This document shows, piece after piece, positions 8,572 through 17,662 of a DNA stretch of 64,000 nt (position 1 is its first letter; every line of letters starts with the position of its first letter). The translations under genes and the position numbers were made by a program. The notes under the pieces are model-generated. The model made no database searches. It saw only the letters and a program-made list of their open reading frames with translations, and was not told where the DNA came from. The stretch lies in assembly GCF_017896165.1 (NCBI RefSeq), contig NZ_JAFCNB010000007.1:186001-250000 (forward strand). The letters run 5' to 3'. The DNA is from Microbispora oryzae (lineage in GTDB: Bacteria > Actinomycetota > Actinomycetes > Streptosporangiales > Streptosporangiaceae).

Positions 8572-10296
8572 ATGAACCGGGAACGCACGAGCGCCGAGGC
8601 TGTCGAGCCCGCCAAGCTCGCTGAGACTGTCGGGCCCGGCGAATCCGCCGAGGCGGGCCGGGCGCGGTGGCAGGCGCGGTACGACGCCGCCCTCAAGCGG
8701 CCCCGCGAGTTCCGTACGCTGTCCGGCGCGGAGGTCGAGCCCGTCTACGGGCCTCCCGGCGCCGACCCCCGGTTCGAGCGCATCGGGTGGCCGGGGGAGT
8801 TCCCCTTCACCCGCGGCCTCTACGCCACGGGCTACCGCGGCAGGCCCTGGACCATCCGGCAGTTCGCCGGATTCGGCAACGCCCGGCAGACCAACGAGCG
8901 TTACAAGATGATCCTGGGCGCGGGCGGCGGCGGGCTGTCGGTGGCGTTCGACATGCCGACGCTCATGGGCCGCGACTCCGACGACCCCCGCTCGCTCGGC
9001 GAGGTCGGCCACTGCGGTGTCGCCGTCGATTCGGCGCTCGACATGGACGCGCTGTTCGACGGCATCCCGCTCGGCGACGTCACCACGTCCATGACCATCA
9101 GCGGGCCGGCCGTACCGATCTTCTGCATGTACGTCGTGGCGGCCGAGCGGCAGGGCGTGCCGGCGAGCGCGCTCAACGGCACCCTGCAGACCGACATCTT
9201 CAAGGAGTACATCGCGCAGAAGGAGTGGATCTTCGCTCCGGAGCCGCACCTGCGGCTCATCGGCGACCTCATGGAGTTCTGCGCCGCCGAGGTGCCCGCC
9301 TACAAGCCGCTGTCGGTCTCCGGCTACCACATCAGGGAGGCCGGGGCCACCGCCGCGCAGGAGCTCGCCTTCACCCTGGCCGACGGCTTCGGCTACGTCG
9401 AGCTCGGCCTGTCGCGCGGCCTCGACGTGGACGTCTTCGCCCCCGGCCTGTCGTTCTTCTTCGACGCCCACATCGACTTCTTCGAGGAGATCGCCAAGTT
9501 CCGCGCGGCCCGGCGCGTCTGGGCCCGCTGGATGCGCGACGTCTACGGCGCCCGCACCGAGAAGGCCCAGTGGCTGCGCTTCCACACCCAGACGGCCGGG
9601 GTGTCGCTGACCGCCCAGCAGCCCGACAACAACATCGTCAGGACCGCGATCGAGGCCCTCGCCGCCGTCCTCGGCGGGACCAACTCCCTGCACACCAACG
9701 CGCTCGACGAGGTCCTCGCCCTGCCGTCGGAGAAGGCCGCCGAGATCGCGCTGAGGACCCAACAGGTGATCATGGAGGAGACCGAGGTCGTCAACGTGGT
9801 CGACCCGCTCGGCGGCTCCTGGTACGTCGAGGCGCTGACCGACCGGCTGGAGGCCGAGGCCGAGGCGATCTTCAAGCGGATCCGCGAGATGGGCACCGGG
9901 GACATGACGTCCGGCATCCTGCGCGGCATCGAGGACGGCTGGTTCACCTCCGAGATCGCCGAGTCGGCCTTCGACTACCAGCGCAAGCTGGAGAAGGGCG
10001 ACAAGAAGATCGTCGGGGTCAACTGCCACACGAGCACCGTCGAGGAGCCCCTGGAGATCCTGCGGATCAGCCACGAGGTCGAGGCCGAGCAGCGCCGCGT
10101 CCTCGCCGGTCGCCGCGCCGCCCGCGACGAGCGGGCCGTGGACGCCGCGCTGGCCGATCTGGCCAGGGTCGCCGCGACCGACGAGAACATGATCCCGCCC
10201 ATGCTCGCCGCCGTACGAGCCGAGGCCACCCTGGGCGAGATCTGCGACGTCCTGCGCGCCGAGTGGGGCACCTACTCCGAGCCCGCGCGGTTCTGA
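8572..10296 (+). CDS. icmA: Acyl-CoA mutase large subunit, isobutyryl-CoA mutase (IcmA) type
   Basis: This 574-residue TIM-barrel subunit belongs to a B12-dependent acyl-CoA mutase. The conserved core is complete (RPWTIRQFAGF, GLSVAFDMPT, SGYH253, SLHTNALDE). Methylmalonyl-CoA mutase uses Tyr89 and Arg207 to hold the substrate carboxylate, whereas isobutyryl-CoA mutase has Phe80 and Gln198. Here those positions are Phe98 and Gln216, with the same +18 offset for both, so interconversion of isobutyryl- and n-butyryl-CoA is predicted. It lacks the C-terminal B12-binding domain, as IcmA does. The small subunit IcmB is not in this window. The ATG follows GGGAGGGG. Confidence 0.85.
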   Translation: MNRERTSAEAVEPAKLAETVGPGESAEAGRARWQARYDAALKRPREFRTLSGAEVEPVYGPPGADPRFERIGWPGEFPFTRGLYATGYRGRPWTIRQFAGFGNARQTNERYKMILGAGGGGLSVAFDMPTLMGRDSDDPRSLGEVGHCGVAVDSALDMDALFDGIPLGDVTTSMTISGPAVPIFCMYVVAAERQGVPASALNGTLQTDIFKEYIAQKEWIFAPEPHLRLIGDLMEFCAAEVPAYKPLSVSGYHIREAGATAAQELAFTLADGFGYVELGLSRGLDVDVFAPGLSFFFDAHIDFFEEIAKFRAARRVWARWMRDVYGARTEKAQWLRFHTQTAGVSLTAQQPDNNIVRTAIEALAAVLGGTNSLHTNALDEVLALPSEKAAEIALRTQQVIMEETEVVNVVDPLGGSWYVEALTDRLEAEAEAIFKRIREMGTGDMTSGILRGIEDGWFTSEIAESAFDYQRKLEKGDKKIVGVNCHTSTVEEPLEILRISHEVEAEQRRVLAGRRAARDERAVDAALADLARVAATDENMIPPMLAAVRAEATLGEICDVLRAEWGTYSEPARF

Positions 10297-10332
10297 CGGT
10301 TGATCACGCGGGGCCTCGAGTCGTCACGCGGG

Positions 10333-10368
10333 ATCACAGCGGGGATCACAGCGGGGATCACAGCGGGG
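10333..10368. repeat. 12-bp tandem repeat over a stop codon
   Basis: Three consecutive copies of ATCACAGCGGGG (10333-10344, 10345-10356 and a slightly diverged third). The TGA stop (10358-10360) of the minus-strand PLP decarboxylase lies inside the third copy. Confidence 0.9.
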
Positions 10369-11752
10369 GTGACAGGGCCGGGACGCGGTCGAGGAGGGCT
10401 TCGAGGGTCTTGTCGTCGGTGGCGGGGGACATCACCGTGACGCGCAGGTGGCGGACCCCGCCGAGCTCCACGGACGTGAGATGGAAGGACCCCTCGGCCA
10501 GCATCCGCTCCCGGACCGCGGCCTGGTCGCCGGTGCCGTATCGGAAGCAGACGATGTTGCTCTCCGGCTCGTAGGGACAGTGGAATCCGGGCCGTTCCCG
10601 GGCCAGCTCCCAGAAGCGGTGCGCCGTCGCGTACCGCCCGGCCACGTGTTCGCCGAGGCCGCGCTCGCCGCGCCAGGCGAGGTTGAGGAAGATCTTCAGG
10701 CCCAGCTCGGCCTTGGCGCACTCGACGGTCCTGCCGATCAGGTCGAACTCCTGGTCGCCGTAGAACAGGTAGCTGGCCCTCTGCCGGAAGGCGGCGTCCA
10801 GATCCGCCTCACGCCGGACGAGCACGGCGGCGGCGAGGCTTGAGGTGCGCAGCATCTTGTGCGCGTCCCAGATGATCGAGTCGGCCAGCTCGACGCCGTC
10901 GAGCAGGTGCCGGTGCCCGTCACTGAGCAGCGCGGACGCCCCGTGCGCGCCGTCCACGTGGAACCACAGGCCGTGCCCGGCGCAGAACTCACCGACGCCG
11001 CGCAGGTCGTCGTAGAGACCCGTGGCGGTCGCGCCCGCCGCCGCGACGAGGGCCATCGGCCGCCGCCCCGCCCTCCTCGTCCGCTCCAGGGCGCCGGGCA
11101 GGCGCGCCACGTCGATCCGGCCCAGGTCGTCGACGTCCAGCGGGACCACGGCCCGCTCGCCCAGACCCAGGATCGCGGCGGCGCGGGTGATCGAGTAGTG
11201 CGCCGACGGCGGCGCGAGCAGGGCCAGGTCGCCGGGGACGCCGTCCGTCCACGCGTCCGGGGCGACGGAGGCACGCGCGGCGAGCAGCGCGGTCAGGTTG
11301 GCCAGCGAGCCGCCGTGGGTGAGCACGCCGCCCCCTTCGGGGAAGCCCACCTTGCCCAGCATCCAGCGCAGCACCTCGAGCTCCACCGTGGCCGCCGACG
11401 CGCCCATCTCGTAGACGGCCATGGTGCCGTTCGACGCCCCGTGCACGAAGTCGGCCAGCGCGGCCGGGAAGTCGGGCGCCGCGGTCTGGTGGCCGACGGA
11501 GGCGGGGTGATGCAGGCGTGTCCCCTCGGCCAGATAGGTGTCCAGGAAGGTCTCGTAGCTCTCGGCCGTCATCCCGCCGTCCCTGATCCAGCGGGCGAGC
11601 CCGAGCCGTTCGGCCAGCTCACGGGGCGGCGTACGGCGGATCACCGGGGTCTCGCCCCGCTGGCTCTCGCCGACGTAACGCGCGAGCCGGCGGACCGTCG
11701 CCTCGCCGGCCCGGACGAAGTCGTCGATGTCCCACGAGTGGTTCGCAGTCAT
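10358..11752 (-). CDS. PLP-dependent group II decarboxylase family protein
   Basis: This 464-residue fold-type I enzyme resembles aromatic-L-amino-acid and diaminobutyrate decarboxylases. The PLP-binding Lys299 is in WDAHKMLRTSS, Asp267 in HVDGAHGAS contacts the pyridine nitrogen, and THGGSLANLTAL forms the phosphate-binding turn. The amino acid substrate cannot be read from sequence. It starts at an ATG at 11752 and diverges from the thioredoxin-like gene. The stop lies in a 12-bp tandem repeat. No siderophore or amine gene sits next to it. Confidence 0.87.
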   Translation of the reverse strand: MTANHSWDIDDFVRAGEATVRRLARYVGESQRGETPVIRRTPPRELAERLGLARWIRDGGMTAESYETFLDTYLAEGTRLHHPASVGHQTAAPDFPAALADFVHGASNGTMAVYEMGASAATVELEVLRWMLGKVGFPEGGGVLTHGGSLANLTALLAARASVAPDAWTDGVPGDLALLAPPSAHYSITRAAAILGLGERAVVPLDVDDLGRIDVARLPGALERTRRAGRRPMALVAAAGATATGLYDDLRGVGEFCAGHGLWFHVDGAHGASALLSDGHRHLLDGVELADSIIWDAHKMLRTSSLAAAVLVRREADLDAAFRQRASYLFYGDQEFDLIGRTVECAKAELGLKIFLNLAWRGERGLGEHVAGRYATAHRFWELARERPGFHCPYEPESNIVCFRYGTGDQAAVRERMLAEGSFHLTSVELGGVRHLRVTVMSPATDDKTLEALLDRVPALSPPL

Positions 11753-11863
11753 GGCGGAATGATGGGCCGGAAGGCGGAATCATGCCACATCGCCCGAATG
11801 TCGGGCGGCGAAGACGGCGGGGGTGGCGCGGATCAGCCCCTCGCGTACGGCAGGATTGGGGGT

Positions 11864-12778
11864 ATGGCAGCGGACTTCACTCGACCTGGATCGCTCTACG
11901 GCGCCGTGGACCTCGGCGCGCGCAAGCAGGCCCTCGATGCGCAGGCGCGGCGCGAGGCCGCGGGTCCCGGGGCGGCCGACGCGGCCGTCATCGAGGTCAA
12001 CTCGGCCACCTTCAACACCGAGGTGGTGGAGCGCTCCCTCAGTGTTCCCGTCATCGTCGAGGCGACGGTGCCGAGGGCGGAGCAGGTGAGGGACTTCAGC
12101 GCGGCGATGGAGAAGCTGGCGGCCGAGGCGGCCGGCGGCTGGATCCTCGCCAGGGTCGACGTGGAGGCCGACCCGCAGCTCGCCCAGGCCCTGCGCATGC
12201 GGGCCGTCCCGACCGTCTACCTGGCCTTCCAGGGGCAGCTGATGCCGCTGTTCGAAGGGCCGCTGCCGGAGCAGCAGCTGCGTCAGGCGCTGGCGCAGGT
12301 GTTCGAGCAGCTCGGCGTCGAGCTCGCCGCGCCGCAGGAGGAGGAGGCCCTGGCGGAGCCGCCGCTCGACCCCGATCTCCTGGCGGCCGAGCAGGCGATG
12401 GACAAGGGAGACCTGGCGGCGGCGGCCGCCGCCTACGAACGCCTCCTCGCCCGGTCGCCCTCCGACGAAGGAGCGAAGATCGGGCTGGCCGGGGTGCGGC
12501 TGTTCACCCGCCTCCAGGGCGTCGACGCCGACGAGGTCCTGCGCCGGGCCGCCGCCGACCCGGCCGACGTGGACGCCCACATCGGGGCCGCCGACGTGGA
12601 GATGGCCAACGGCCAGGTGGACGAGGCGTTCGACCGGCTCGTCGGGCTGGTCCGGCGGACCGCGGCCGCGGACCGGGAGCGGGCCAGGGTCCATCTCCTC
12701 GGCCTATTCGAGACGCTGCCCGCCGACGACCCCTCGGTCTCGAAGGCCAGGCGCGCGCTGTCGAACGCGCTCTTCTGA
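11864..12778 (+). CDS. Thioredoxin-like TPR protein (CnoX/YbbN-like) without the CxxC motif
   Basis: This 304-residue protein has an N-terminal thioredoxin fold (about 40-150, with RAVPTVYLAFQG as the cis-Pro region) and C-terminal TPR-like helices (about 175-300). It resembles CnoX/YbbN, which hands unfolded or oxidised clients to chaperones. The segment where WCxxC should be reads EATVPRAEQVRD, so there is no redox-active cysteine, as in many actinobacterial members. A co-chaperone role is inferred. The ATG at 11864 follows GGATTGGGGGT. Its last codons and stop are duplicated in tandem just downstream. Confidence 0.82.
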   Translation: MAADFTRPGSLYGAVDLGARKQALDAQARREAAGPGAADAAVIEVNSATFNTEVVERSLSVPVIVEATVPRAEQVRDFSAAMEKLAAEAAGGWILARVDVEADPQLAQALRMRAVPTVYLAFQGQLMPLFEGPLPEQQLRQALAQVFEQLGVELAAPQEEEALAEPPLDPDLLAAEQAMDKGDLAAAAAAYERLLARSPSDEGAKIGLAGVRLFTRLQGVDADEVLRRAAADPADVDAHIGAADVEMANGQVDEAFDRLVGLVRRTAAADRERARVHLLGLFETLPADDPSVSKARRALSNALF

Positions 12779-12806
12779 CCCTCCGGCACTTCTGACGCTC
12801 CGGCAC
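12773..12806. repeat. 17-bp tandem duplication including a stop codon
   Basis: TTCTGACCCTCCGGCAC at 12773-12789 is followed directly by a copy with one change (12790-12806). The TGA stop of the thioredoxin-like gene (12776-12778) is part of the unit. Confidence 0.9.
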
Positions 12807-13006
12807 GCGCTCCGCGGTCTGTCGTGCCGCGGGCCGAATCACCCCGGCGGGGATGGCACGATGGATAGCACCCACGGGGCCGTCCTGCCGGGGTGCGGGC
12901 GGTGTGTCACCAGGCCGCGGCGCCGCCAGGTCGCAGCGCCGCCGGGCCGAGGGCACGCCGCATGCCGGCCGGTACGGCCGAGACACCCGCAAAGGAGCGG
13001 ATTGAG

Positions 13007-14416
13007 GTGGCCACCGTGCCCAGCGTTTCCTATTCGATCACCGTACGTCTTGAGGTGCCGGCGGGGGGCAGGGCGGTCAGCCTGCTCACCCACGCGGTGG
13101 AGAACGCCGGCGGGGTGGTGACCGCTCTCGACGTCACCAACGCCGGCCACGAGAAGCTCCGCATCGACGTGACCTGCGCGGCGAAGGACGCCGACCACGT
13201 CCAGTCGATCGTCGACAGCCTCGGCGCGGTGGAGGGCGTGGCCATCCACAAGGTCTCCGACCGGACCTTCCTGATGCACCTCGGCGGCAAGATCGAGATG
13301 CAGTCGAAGGTGCCGCTGCGCACCCGCGACGAGCTCTCCATGGCGTACACCCCGGGGGTGGCCCGCGTCAGCCTCGCCATCGCGCGCAACCCCGAGGACG
13401 CCCGGCGCCTGACGATCAAGCGCAACACCGTCGCCGTCGTCACCGACGGCTCGGCCGTCCTCGGGCTGGGCAACATCGGTCCGGCCGCGGCGCTGCCGGT
13501 GATGGAGGGCAAGGCCGCCCTCTTCAAACGGTTCGCCGGCATCGACGCCTGGCCGATCTGCCTGGACACCCAGGACGTCGACGAGATCGTGCGCACGGTC
13601 CAGGTGATCGCGCCGGGCTTCGGCGGCATCAACCTGGAGGACATCGGCGCGCCCCGCTGCTTCGAGGTCGAACGGCGGCTGCGCGAGCTGCTCGACATCC
13701 CCGTCTTCCACGACGACCAGCACGGCACCGCGATCTGCGTGCTCGCCGCGCTCACCAACGCGCTCAAGGTGGTCGGCAAACAGATCTCCGACGTGCGGAT
13801 CGCGATGGCGGGCGCCGGGGCGGCCGGCACGGCCGTCCTTCGGCTGCTGCTGGCGGCGGGCGCGCGCAACGTCGTGGTGTGCGACTACCTCGGCGCCGTC
13901 CACAAGGGCCGCGACGACCTGGACGACTCACTGCGCTGGATCGCCGAGCACACCAACGCCGACGGCTACGGCGGCGACCTGCGCGGGGCGGTGAAGGGCG
14001 CCGACGTGTTCATCGGCGTGTCCGCGCCCGGCATCCTCACGGGCGACGACATCGCCACGATGGCCGCGGACGCCGTGGTGTTCGCGCTGGCCAACCCCGA
14101 GCCCGAGGTGTCGCCCGACGACGCCAGGGAGCACGCGGCGGTGGTGGCCACCGGGCGATCCGACTACCCGAACCAGATCAACAACGTCCTGGCGTTCCCC
14201 GGGGTCTTCCGCGGCCTGCTCGACGCCCAGGCCGACGGGGTCACCCAGGAGATGCTGCTCGCCGCGGCCCGCGCGCTGGCCGCCGTGGTGACCGCCGAGG
14301 AGCTCGGCCCCAACTACATCATCCCCAGCGTCTTCCACCCCGACGTCGCCAACGCCGTCGCCGCGGCCGTACGCGAGTCGGCCGGCGGGCGGCCCCGCGG
14401 CTTCACCGAGGCCTGA
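13007..14416 (+). CDS. NAD-dependent malic enzyme with N-terminal ACT domain
   Basis: This 469-residue enzyme decarboxylates malate to pyruvate. An ACT-type regulatory domain (about 5-85, SYSITVRLEVPAGG) precedes the catalytic part, which shows TPGVARVSLAIA, VVTDGSAVLGLGNIGP, the metal-site region FHDDQHGTAI and the NAD-binding GAGAAGTAVLRLL. The start is GTG 13007, 9 nt after AAGGAG. The ACT domain suggests allosteric control by an amino acid or other small ligand. The 228 bp upstream hold no other gene that I can support. Confidence 0.92.
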   Translation: MATVPSVSYSITVRLEVPAGGRAVSLLTHAVENAGGVVTALDVTNAGHEKLRIDVTCAAKDADHVQSIVDSLGAVEGVAIHKVSDRTFLMHLGGKIEMQSKVPLRTRDELSMAYTPGVARVSLAIARNPEDARRLTIKRNTVAVVTDGSAVLGLGNIGPAAALPVMEGKAALFKRFAGIDAWPICLDTQDVDEIVRTVQVIAPGFGGINLEDIGAPRCFEVERRLRELLDIPVFHDDQHGTAICVLAALTNALKVVGKQISDVRIAMAGAGAAGTAVLRLLLAAGARNVVVCDYLGAVHKGRDDLDDSLRWIAEHTNADGYGGDLRGAVKGADVFIGVSAPGILTGDDIATMAADAVVFALANPEPEVSPDDAREHAAVVATGRSDYPNQINNVLAFPGVFRGLLDAQADGVTQEMLLAAARALAAVVTAEELGPNYIIPSVFHPDVANAVAAAVRESAGGRPRGFTEA

Positions 14417-14531
14417 TCGATCACCCATCGCGTTCCCCAAGACGCGTACCGTAATGTCGGATAGGTGAAGTCGTATAGGTGAACAGGGGGCGGCGTACCC
14501 GATTCGCCGTTCCTCCCTCATGATGGGATGT

Positions 14532-15107
14532 ATGGCGGAAGCGATCTACGTCGGCGGGTTGCTCGTAGCGACGCCACTGCTCGACGACCCCAACTTCCGG
14601 CGTAGCGTCGTGCTCGTGCTTGAGCACGACGAGGACGGCGGCACACTCGGCGTGGTGCTCAACCGGCCCAGCGAGATCGCGGTGACCCAGGTCCTGCCGT
14701 CCTGGGATCCGCTGGTCACCGGTCCTCCCGTGCTGTTCGAGGGGGGGCCGGTGCAGACCGACAGCGCCCTCGCCCTGGCCGCCGTCCTCAGCGGGGAGGA
14801 ACCCCTGGGCTGGCGGCGGCTGCGCGGGAAGGCGGCGGTCTCGCGGCTGGGCACGGTGGATCTCGACGCGCCCCCCGAGATCCTCGCCGGCGAGATCTCG
14901 CAGATGCGGATCTTCGCCGGATACGCCGGATGGACGGCCGGTCAGCTGGAGACCGAGCTGCGCGAGGGCGCCTGGTACGTCGTGGACTCCGAGCCGGGGG
15001 ACACCTTCCACTCCGACCCCGAGACGCTGTGGCGCGGTGTGCTGCGCCGGCAGAACGGCGCGCTGGCGCTCGTCGCGAACTTCCCCGACGACCCGACGCT
15101 CAACTAG
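14532..15107 (+). CDS. YqgE/AlgH family protein
   Basis: This 191-residue protein shows the family signature GGLLVATPLLDDPNFRRSVVLVLEHDEDGGTLGVVLNRP (written in two parts in most alignments) and the later LFEGGPVQ and IFAGYAGWTAGQLE. The structure is known for several members but the molecular role is not settled. The start is ambiguous: ATG codons occur in frame at 14520, 14523 and 14532, and 14532 gives the usual MAEA start. Two copies of ATAGGTGAA with a 15-bp period lie 50-75 bp upstream. Confidence 0.85.
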   Translation: MAEAIYVGGLLVATPLLDDPNFRRSVVLVLEHDEDGGTLGVVLNRPSEIAVTQVLPSWDPLVTGPPVLFEGGPVQTDSALALAAVLSGEEPLGWRRLRGKAAVSRLGTVDLDAPPEILAGEISQMRIFAGYAGWTAGQLETELREGAWYVVDSEPGDTFHSDPETLWRGVLRRQNGALALVANFPDDPTLN

Positions 15108-15184
15108 CCGCGTCATCGGGTGTGTCTGCCGGCGCGGGCATCAGGCCGTCCGCCGGCGTGTCTGTGGGCGTGTCTGTCGGTCCG

Positions 15185-15232
15185 TGTATCAGCGCGTGCA
15201 GCGGCGCATGTATCAGCGTGTGCAGTGGCGCG
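15185..15232. repeat. 24-bp tandem repeat in the yqgE-mannanase gap
   Basis: Two 24-bp units beginning TGTATCAGCG (15185-15208 and 15209-15232) differ at a few C/T positions. They lie about 80 bp after the YqgE stop, just before a strong hairpin. Confidence 0.8.
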
Positions 15233-15245
15233 CCGGCTCGCGTGA

Positions 15246-15275
15246 GGGCCGGGCGCGCGGTCACGCGCCCGGCCC
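15246..15275. terminator. Bidirectional hairpin terminator
   Basis: A perfect 12-bp stem, GGGCCGGGCGCG with CGCGCCCGGCCC, has a 6-nt loop. It lies between the convergent yqgE-like gene and the mannanase gene. Confidence 0.85.
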
Positions 15276-15288
15276 CGTCACCGCCCGA

Positions 15289-16689
15289 TCAGGCGGCCGC
15301 GCAGCTCACGGACGGCACGCTGTTCGTGCTTCCGTAGCTGCCCAGGAAACCGAAGCTGGTGCTCGCCCCGGCTCCAAGCGTGCCGTTGTAGCTCACGTTG
15401 CGGGCCGTGACGGACGCCCCGCTGCTGGTGAGGGTGGCGTTCCACGACTGGGTGACCGTCTGGCCGTTGGCGTACGTCCAGGTCACCGTCCATCCGTTGA
15501 CGCCGCCGCTGCCCGCGGTCACGACGACCTCGCCCTGGAAGCCGCCGCCCCACTGGTTCGTCACCCGGTACGTCGCCGAGCAGCCCCGGGATCCGCCGGG
15601 GGACGGCGAGACCGACGGGGATACAGAGGGAGACGCCGACGGAGAAGCGGACGGAGAAGCGGAGGGAGACACAGAGGGGGACGCCGACGGGCTCTGCGGC
15701 GGCTGCCCGCTGTAGATTGTCGCCTCCTTGGCGGTCGACTTGATGCCGTTGGCGCCGTTGAACAGCCGCTGTCCCCATGAGGTGAGCTGGTTGACGTTGA
15801 AGTTGGTGACCTGGTCGAGGTACTCGACGCCGCCGCTGTTGCCGCTCCACGACCACCCCATGTAGCCGATGCCGCGCGACTGGGCCTGGGCCATGATCGT
15901 GTCCTCGTCCGGGTCGCCGTCGGAGTGCATGTTGCCGAACTCGCCGATGACGAGCGGCAGACCCGCGGTCTGGAACGCCTGCAGGTAGGAGGTGATCTCG
16001 GCGGCCGTGTCGAACACGCCATACATGTGGATCGAGAAGACCGTGTTCTTCTGCGGGTCGCTGTTGAAGACGGCGGCGGCGTTGTCGCGCATCACGAACT
16101 GCCAGTCCTGGCCCCAGTTGGGCGCGTCGACCATCAGCATGTGCTGGAAGCCGTTGCTCCGCATCCGGGCGATCGCGGCGGTGGTCGCGCTGGTCCAGCC
16201 GGAGACGTTGTTGTTGCCGTACGGCTCGTTGCCCAGGTTGATGACGACGTAGTTCTCCTGGCCCGTCAGGACGCTCTTGAGGCCGATCCAGTAGTTGACC
16301 GCCTGGTCGAGCGTGTAGGCGCCGCTCTGCTCGCCGTACCCGGTGGTGTCGTGGTTTTCGAGCACGCAGATTAACCGGTTCTGCTTGCACAGTGAGATCA
16401 CGTTGGCGACATCGGACGCCGAGTTGGCCGTCCAGCGGCCTCCGCTCAGAACCACCCGGACCGTGTTGGCGCCGAGCGACTTGATGTTGGCGAAGGAGCC
16501 GGTCTGGGACGGGAACCAGGTGTGGGCGTGGCTGGTGCCCCGCATGATGAACTGGTTGCCGTTCGCCTCGTAGATCTTGCCGCCGGTCACTCGGAGCCCG
16601 GCCGCGGCCTGGGCCGTCTGGCTCATCGCGACCAGTGACGCCAGGACGGCGAGGAGGGCCGCGCCCGCGGCGATCAGTCGTGTTCTCAT
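15289..16689 (-). CDS. Secreted GH5 endo-beta-1,4-mannanase with CBM2
   Basis: This is a 466-residue exported polysaccharidase. A signal peptide (about 1-29, ending AQA-AA) precedes a GH5 domain that most resembles the actinobacterial mannanase subfamily GH5_8 (EANGNQFIMRGTSHAHTWFP, ENHDTTGYGE). Glu155 in NLGNEPYG is the expected acid/base and Glu250 in VIGEFGN the nucleophile. A Ser/Pro linker (about 333-366, SASPSVSPS repeats) leads to a C-terminal CBM2 (Cys370 to the Cys near the end). Mannan degradation is the best call, with cellulase as the alternative. The ATG follows GAGGTAGAGC. Confidence 0.88.
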   Translation of the reverse strand: MRTRLIAAGAALLAVLASLVAMSQTAQAAAGLRVTGGKIYEANGNQFIMRGTSHAHTWFPSQTGSFANIKSLGANTVRVVLSGGRWTANSASDVANVISLCKQNRLICVLENHDTTGYGEQSGAYTLDQAVNYWIGLKSVLTGQENYVVINLGNEPYGNNNVSGWTSATTAAIARMRSNGFQHMLMVDAPNWGQDWQFVMRDNAAAVFNSDPQKNTVFSIHMYGVFDTAAEITSYLQAFQTAGLPLVIGEFGNMHSDGDPDEDTIMAQAQSRGIGYMGWSWSGNSGGVEYLDQVTNFNVNQLTSWGQRLFNGANGIKSTAKEATIYSGQPPQSPSASPSVSPSASPSASPSASPSVSPSVSPSPGGSRGCSATYRVTNQWGGGFQGEVVVTAGSGGVNGWTVTWTYANGQTVTQSWNATLTSSGASVTARNVSYNGTLGAGASTSFGFLGSYGSTNSVPSVSCAAA

Positions 16690-16814
16690 GCTCTACCTCG
16701 GGTGGGGGACCGGGCGCGGCCGACAGCGCGCCGTTCCGCGCACCATAGGCGGGGGCGCACGACGCCGTACAGGACGAGGCGTGCCAGGCGGCCACGACCG
16801 GCGAGGCATCAACT

Positions 16815-16824
16815 GAACCGGTTC
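16815..16824. promoter_or_regulatory. Palindrome GAACCGGTTC upstream of the mannanase gene
   Basis: A perfect 10-bp palindrome with the central CCGG typical of LacI-family operators lies 126 bp upstream of the mannanase start, in the gap to the tetR-like gene. It may bind a sugar-responsive repressor, but the distance is large and this call is tentative. Confidence 0.3.
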
Positions 16825-16905
16825 GGCTCGCCTGGCGCCAGACCAGCGGGATCGCCGGAAAGGGCCGTCACCTGCGGTGGGCCGGCCCCGATGAAACGTT
16901 CACCC

Positions 16906-17598
16906 TCAGCCGACGACGACCTTCGCGGCCTCTCCGGCCGGACGGTCGGCGACGGCCGGATCCGCGACGGCCGGATCGGGGCCTGCCTGGTCCGGGGCGG
17001 GCAGGTCCCAGCCGGGCCGCAGGGAGTCCTCCGCCAGCGCCAGCAGGCTCTCGTAGCGTCCGGCGAGGGCCGCCGGGTCCTGAGGGCAGTCGCCGTAGCA
17101 GGCCATGGTCATCGCCAGGAACACCGAGACCACCAGCTGGGCGCGCAGGTCCGCGGGGCAGCGGCCCTGGCGGCGCGCGACCTCCGCGAGCAGCCGCCGC
17201 TCGTTGTGGACGATCAGCCGCATCCGGCTGGCGACCAGGGCGGGAGTGGTCTGGATGAGCCGCTGCACCTTCAGCAGGCGGCTCGCGTCGGTCTCGTCCA
17301 GTTCGCGCAGGAGCGCCAGGCGCGCCCGTCCGGTCCTGACCAGGGCCGTGAACGGCGACTCCGACTCCGGCCGCTCGGCCAGCGCGGCCAGGAACGCCTC
17401 CTGCTCCTCGGCCGGGAGGCAGAGGGCGACCTCCTCCTTGGAGGAGAAGTACCGGAAGAACGTGCGGGTCGAGACGTCCACCTCGGCGGCGATCTGGTCG
17501 ACCGTCGTCGCCTCGTAGCCCTGGGACAGGAAGAGGTCGATACCCGCGTCCAGCAGAGCGGTCTTGGTCCGCTCCTTCTTACGCTCCCGGAGACCCAT
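16906..17598 (-). CDS. TetR-family transcriptional regulator
   Basis: This is a 230-residue repressor with the N-terminal HTH (about 5-50: RERKKERTKTALLDAG, YEATTVDQIAAEVDVSTRTFFRYFSSKEE). The C-terminal ligand domain is generic and ends in a short duplicated DPAVADPAVADRPA tail. The start is ATG 17598, because AGGAGG lies 8 nt upstream; GTG 17607 would sit on top of that site. It is divergent from the MFS exporter gene, with a dyad between them, which is the classic autoregulated drug-efflux arrangement. The ligand is unknown. Confidence 0.9.
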   Translation of the reverse strand: MGLRERKKERTKTALLDAGIDLFLSQGYEATTVDQIAAEVDVSTRTFFRYFSSKEEVALCLPAEEQEAFLAALAERPESESPFTALVRTGRARLALLRELDETDASRLLKVQRLIQTTPALVASRMRLIVHNERRLLAEVARRQGRCPADLRAQLVVSVFLAMTMACYGDCPQDPAALAGRYESLLALAEDSLRPGWDLPAPDQAGPDPAVADPAVADRPAGEAAKVVVG

Positions 17599-17662
17599 GG
17601 CCGTCACCTCCTCGAAACGCTCGGTTCACGTACCGTCAGATGTCACCGTATGTCGGATAAAA

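Noticed and set aside
8494..10074. Minus-strand open frame opposite the acyl-CoA mutase
   Set aside because: Shadow of a gene with a full set of catalytic motifs.
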